From NCBI RefSeq assembly GCF_029784155.1, contig NC_073691.1, positions 121,063,474 through 121,127,473 of the forward strand: DNA of 64,000 bases. Direction: 5' to 3'. The stretch's first letter is position 1. Every line of letters begins with the position of its first letter. The notes beneath the pieces are model-generated. The model searched no databases, was not told the origin of the DNA, and was given only the letters and a program-made list of their open reading frames with translations. The stretch is from Uranotaenia lowii. Its lineage: Eukaryota; Arthropoda; Insecta; Diptera; Culicidae. Shown here in pieces: positions 59,329 through 64,000 of the stretch. Position numbers and translations under genes: made by a program.

Positions 59329-62300
59329 AAACCTGCCCATTTTTTATATACCCAATGATAGATTTTAATCTCTACAATCGATTGATATGCTGTTTATGTG
59401 GTTTTTCAAAAGTTTGTAGCAACGTTTTCCGAATTTACTAAAAGATATCGGAATTCGTCCAGATTTTCAAAAGTTTTGTAGCAAGCAAGCACAACCCCCC
59501 GGGAGAGCGTAAATCGAACAAAATCCATGGCTCTCCCAGTCGTGCTCTCGAAATCTGCCGTTCTATGGCAGACTGAAGGAATCGCCAGCTTGGTTACGTA
59601 GGGTGGTTTGTGCTGATACGTATGAATATTTTTACGTACATACCTAACTCACAGCTAAGTCATTGTCTTCATCATTTTGATTGTTTTTCAGCTTTTCAAA
59701 GTTACAGAGACCTAGTTCAGAAATGTTTTTAGAATTCTCATTTGGCAAAATAATTTCGGTGGCATCTTCTTTGATTTTTATTTGTAACATAAAATTTACA
59801 TACATACATAAGACTTTAACACAAGTGTGAATGATTTCGATGTAAATTTTTGAATTATTTCAAAACAATACGTTTTGAAATAAGGTTTGCTGTTTATATT
59901 TCAGATTACAAATCTGAACTTCAAATCCGAATGAATAAATAATTCAATATTCATGATTCATTTTTCTATGTTCACAATTTATTTTTCCTGAATTCAAAAC
60001 TCTTAAATCGAAATTATAAAATTGTTCACAATACTAAGCTTCCAATGGTGAATTTTGAATAAAAAGTCCACAATTTTCAATTCTTTTTTGAACCCTTATT
60101 TAAAAAACAAAACAAACTCACGATTGAAAACTCGTACTACAAAATTGTAAGTTTCATATTTATGATACTAAAATCGAAACTATCAAATTTAAATTTGAAT
60201 TCTGATTTTTGTTGGGTTATGAATTTGAAATTAAGAATAAGCAATTCTTTTGTCTTAGTTTTTAATTACTAATTTATTCATTATAAATTCTCATTCTGAA
60301 CTCTTAGAAAAATATTAATTTGAATTGCAAAATTCATATTTGGAAATTCAAAAATAAAAATAATAAAATCCGAAAAACTAGTTTAGATTTCACAATTCGA
60401 AGCACAGCATTATGAATCTATAAAACTATTTCTGAAGTTTTAATCATAATTTATTTATAATTTATTTGGAGTTTTTTTTTTAAATTTTTTAATCCTGATA
60501 ATAAGTTAAAATTATGAATCTATTTGAAGAAAACATGAGTAAAATCATAAAAATCACACTTATGTAAATGAAGAATGTCTATTTAAAAAAATATCACTGA
60601 AACAAAAGATGTCGAGGACAATTTTCTGGAACATAATGTCTTAACCTTTTTAAACACGACTTTTTTATAAATTGATATGGCAATCACTAATTCATTCAAA
60701 GCTTCTTTTAATTGTCATAACACCACGAAGAGTTCAAATTATGATTTAAATTACTTTTATGCATATTTTGTCTTATATTTCACATGTAAATTAGAACTCG
60801 ATATTTATAGTATTATAAACTTAAAGATTTAAATCGTTGTAATATTGGTTGTGATTGTTTTTCATATAACAATATCCACGCGCTTCCGAAATAATTTAAA
60901 TTAAGTGTCGTTTTGAAACCACACTATGCATTAAAGATAAAATAAATTCTGAACTAGGTCTCTGTAACTTGGAAAAGTTGAAGAACAATCAAAATGATGA
61001 AGACAATGACTTAGCTATGAATTAGGTACGTAAAAATATTCATACGTATCAGCACAAACCACCCTACGTAACCAAGCTGGCGATTCCTTCAGTCTGCCAT
61101 AGAACGGCAGATTTCGAGAGCACGACTGGGAGAGCCATGGATTTTGTTCGATTTACGCTCTCCCGGGGGGTTGTGCTTGCTTGCTACAAAACTTTTGAAA
61201 ATCTATACGAATTCCGATATCTTTTAGTAAATTCGGAAAACGTTGCTACAAACTTTTGAAAAACCACATAAACAGCATATCAATCGATTATAGAGATTAA
61301 AATCTATCATTGGGTATATAAAAAATGGGCAGGTTTGATGAAAAGTTTTAAGAAATCACGATAACAAAATGAGAAATGTGCGCATCATAACAGACGGGTT
61401 CGAAAATCACGATTTTTTTCTTGTTTTCATTCTCGTATTACGAACAACAGTAATATTTGAGATACTTAGTGTATTCAGTGAAAATGATTATCATGTTATC
61501 CAAATAAAACTAAAATTTGAATTTTGGAAATCGGTTCAGTTAAGAATGAGATACAACACTGCAAAGCAAAAGTTCATAAAAAGAAGCTTTTTTCAGAAAT
61601 TCCACGCTAGCTTCCAAAAATTCCATATGACCATAGATTTTTCTATATGTTTATATGTTTTCACAATTTCAAAACTTATTAAATGATTTCAATACGTCAA
61701 AGCAATTAGAAGATATGGGAATTCTGAGAAGACATTATTTTCGGGGGTTTTTTCCATTCGGAGCAGAATCCAGACGTTCGGATAAGTTACATCAACTGAA
61801 ATTTTATACATTCAGAAACTAGAATAAATTTCCTAACTAATGAATGTAAAATCATGAAAATCGGTTAACATATATCATAAGGGGAACGCGCGCAAACTCT
61901 CGGGTCATATTGACCCGAACGGCTGATGTGTAACTTTTTTTTTCGGCTTGCCAGTTGTGGCGTTTCCGGTGGTCACAGGAAGTTGCTTTTTCTACAGGTT
62001 ATGTATCTCGTGGTTTTAGTAATATGTTCCAAATTTCATATTTTTCCGATTTTTTTCAAAAGAGTTATGACGATTTTAAAGTTCGCTTCGGGTCATATTG
62101 ACCCGAACGGCCTAGGAAGGTATGTATTGGTATGAGATGATTGGGCTAACGTTGAAGCGTTAGTTGTAAAGTAATTTTAAACAATAATGAGCGGAAGTCC
62201 ATTTCCAATGTCCAATTTATCAGGAAAAGGTGCAGGAAACATGCAATGATTCATTGAGAAATACATTTTACGAATTATTCTCATTTGAAAGCATCTTATA

Positions 62301-62539
62301 CCAAATTTATTAACATTGCATTGGGAACGAGCTCCAAAAACGCTTAACTGAAAAGAATCTAACTATAACATTAGGGTTATTTAGTATTATCTTTGAACGA
62401 ACTCTAAAAAGTTGATGTTTTTTTTTGAGGAGAAAAAAATACGCATTCGATTTTTGTTTTTTTTTATGGCTTATTTTGAGAGAAAAGACGTATTCGAAAG
62501 ATTTTTTGTGTTGAACCAATGAATTGAAATTGAGGATAA

Positions 62540-62686
62540 ATTTGATTTTTCTAGTATAGGTCAGTGACCTTTGTAAAAGTTTCCCATGAAAAAAAGCGGG
62601 ACATTTTGAGGAAAAAGCGGGACAGCGGGACAATCAACAAAAAAGCGGGACATGTCCCGCTTTTGCGGGACGAATGGCAACCCTAG
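62540..62686. mobile_element. Right end of a hAT-type MITE
   Basis: AGCGGGACA words repeat and the segment ends GGGACGAATGGCAACCCTA, the inverse of a TAGGGTTGCCA hAT terminus. The matching left end was not found, so boundaries and duplication are unknown. Confidence 0.5.
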
Positions 62687-62689
62687 TAT

Positions 62690-64000
62690 AAGTGCAAAAA
62701 TAAAAAATCATGTGTCGCCTCAATTAACGTCAATTAAAAGTTGTTTTTCTGAAAAATGGTGTGAAATGATTTGCTTTTATTTTAAAAGATCAAACTCATC
62801 GAAAAATTACATAAAAATATCTATGGAATTCATTGGAACATAACGAACTTTAAGTGCTTTTTTCTCGAAATCAGCTTTAATGCACTTATACCCCATCCAA
62901 GGGCCTCATATATATTCAAAAATTGGTTCCTCAATTCGACGCTCTGTAAGAGGAACTCTTCTATAATTGTCAAACATTGAAAGACATTTTTAATCATGAC
63001 AAAATCATTTTTGTGCTGTTTATTTAATGTATGTTATCATTTATATTTATCAGATTTTCAACCTTTTCAGTAACTGTGAAGGGATTTTTCTCTTTTCCTA
63101 AAAGGATTATTGAAAAGCATTCTTCCTGTTTGTAAAATAAGTCGACTCCCCGTATCTGAAAAATAAGATATTTCTGCCGAAGACGATGAAGCCGTCAAGC
63201 TGATAACGATATGGTAATTGGATTAGTCTGGATTGTCCCAATTTACGGAAAACTTTTGTGCATTTACCGATTCTTTTGCGAAGGTCTTCTTCCGATTCCA
63301 TTACTAAATCATCTCATCTATCATCCGTGAGCAAATATTAAACTTTTGCCAGGAGCCAGCTCGTCCCTTCGGGTCTGGCAAATCGATGCAAGATTGGGAA
63401 AACGCAAGGAATTGGAAACCGAACGCTTAGGACGGAAAATCGAAAATCACTTCCTTCCATTACAAATCAAATCCATCTTTTCCCTAAAACTACTTATGTA
63501 CGATTTCGAGAAAGGAGCCCAAGATGTTCTTCATTCTGTCCTTTTTCGCCCACAAACACATCTGCCAACTGGTCCAGATCGGAAAAGAAAGCGCCCAGCC
63601 AGCACTGCTTGTCCAGGCTGATTCCAAAGTTTGTTCTTTTGTCCGATTCTGTCCCGGATGAGGGACTTTCAGGTAGATGGCGAAATTGAATTGTGGGATT
63701 CTTCGATTCCTAGTGGCATCTTCTATGGTTTGATAAAGCTCTATCTTGTCAAAGGACTTTGAGCATTTTGTCTCGCACACTGGGTTTATTCTGCGAAATT
63801 CATTCGATGAATATTAATTAAAAATTGCAAGTTTTGCTAGCTAGAGTATTCACAAATTTCAAGATATGTTTATTTCAAGATTAAATAAATCATCAAATTC
63901 ATTGGCAATGCAAATCAATAAACCATCTCATGAAGATAAAACGCCTATACGTATTTAGCATTTTTTTTTAATGTTTCGGGAATTGTTCGAATTTATCATA
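62690..64000. other. No confident gene
   Basis: Overlapping frames of about 90 codons on both strands at 63346-63780 lie in a moderately GC-rich patch. Neither has a recognised domain, and I saw no convincing splice context. The last 200 bases are AT-rich. Confidence 0.45.

Larger units (their letters stand above)
55464..62120. mobile_element. Long inverted-repeat element split by an LTR retrotransposon (element H)
   Basis: Outer ends CCTTCCTAGGCCGTTCG and its exact inverse (62104-62120) lead into arms of about 1.1 kb. The left arm is 55464-56098 plus 59334-59740; the right arm is 60943-62120. Arms are nearly identical over the inner 700 bases (for example GGCAGATTTCGAGAGCACGA with inverse at 59530) and looser outside. 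The centre, 59740-60940, is AT-rich and empty. Without the retrotransposon it is about 3.4 kb. The right end has CGGGTCATATTGACCCG twice (61901 and 62089). Confidence 0.8.

Noticed and set aside
61369..61686. 105-codon frame as a gene
   Set aside because: Falls inside the right arm of foldback element H; the mirrored left arm does not preserve the frame.
63346..63780. Overlapping frames on opposite strands as a coding gene
   Set aside because: No recognised domain, no clear start or splice sites; cannot be supported from sequence alone.

Overview
The window is AT-rich eukaryotic DNA made almost entirely of transposable elements. I found no confidently intact host gene. Several features point to an insect, most likely a mosquito or another dipteran: a BEL/Pao element, a Ty3/gypsy element, at least four tRNA-derived SINE families, many TA-duplicating MITEs, hAT and pogo-type relics, and 60-115 bp GT-AG introns. 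The mosquito assignment rests on recalled resemblance of MITE and SINE motifs, not on a search.

Layout. 1-11,600: tRNA-like repeats in inverted pairs, a nearly perfect 613-bp palindrome (2736-3348), a decayed non-LTR retrotransposon (5780-7010), a foldback MITE (10732-11111) and a 136-bp tandem repeat. 12,280-16,100: interspersed repeat relics and a dead Tc1/mariner-like element. 16,098-30,266: a TA-flanked element that took a 12.5-kb BEL/Pao retrotransposon (17726-30225, two indistinguishable 527-bp LTRs, 5-bp target duplication GGCCA). The leader of that BEL holds a 4.48-kb hAT-type element (18504-22981, 8-bp duplication CTCGTGAC), which itself holds two SINE copies. 30,700-38,400: a copia relic, a TIR element containing a complete-looking two-exon mini-gene (32168-33117), a hAT MITE and a pogo-like element (34417-37005) with a transposase N-terminus. 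38,417-43,971: a TA-flanked MITE split by a minus-strand Ty3/gypsy element whose pol has one stop and one frameshift. 46,400-55,050: a 130-bp satellite and two large related TIR elements (A and B) carrying spliced exon-like blocks, plus a (GGTCTCA)n heptamer array and a 220-bp (TG)n run. 55,464-62,120: a large inverted-repeat element split by a 3.2-kb non-autonomous LTR retrotransposon (56099-59328).

The most striking signal is inside that last retrotransposon: 20 tandem 17-bp units each containing GGACTTCGGTCC. As RNA this is the textbook GGAC-UUCG-GUCC hairpin, so its sense transcript would be a string of very stable tetraloop hairpins. Second is the spliced mini-gene inside a MITE-like element, with similar exon-like cargo in elements A and B.

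The order of insertions can be read from nesting. LTRs with no visible differences and perfect target duplications mark the BEL and the tetraloop element as recent. Both autonomous-type retrotransposons are nevertheless disabled by internal stops or frameshifts.
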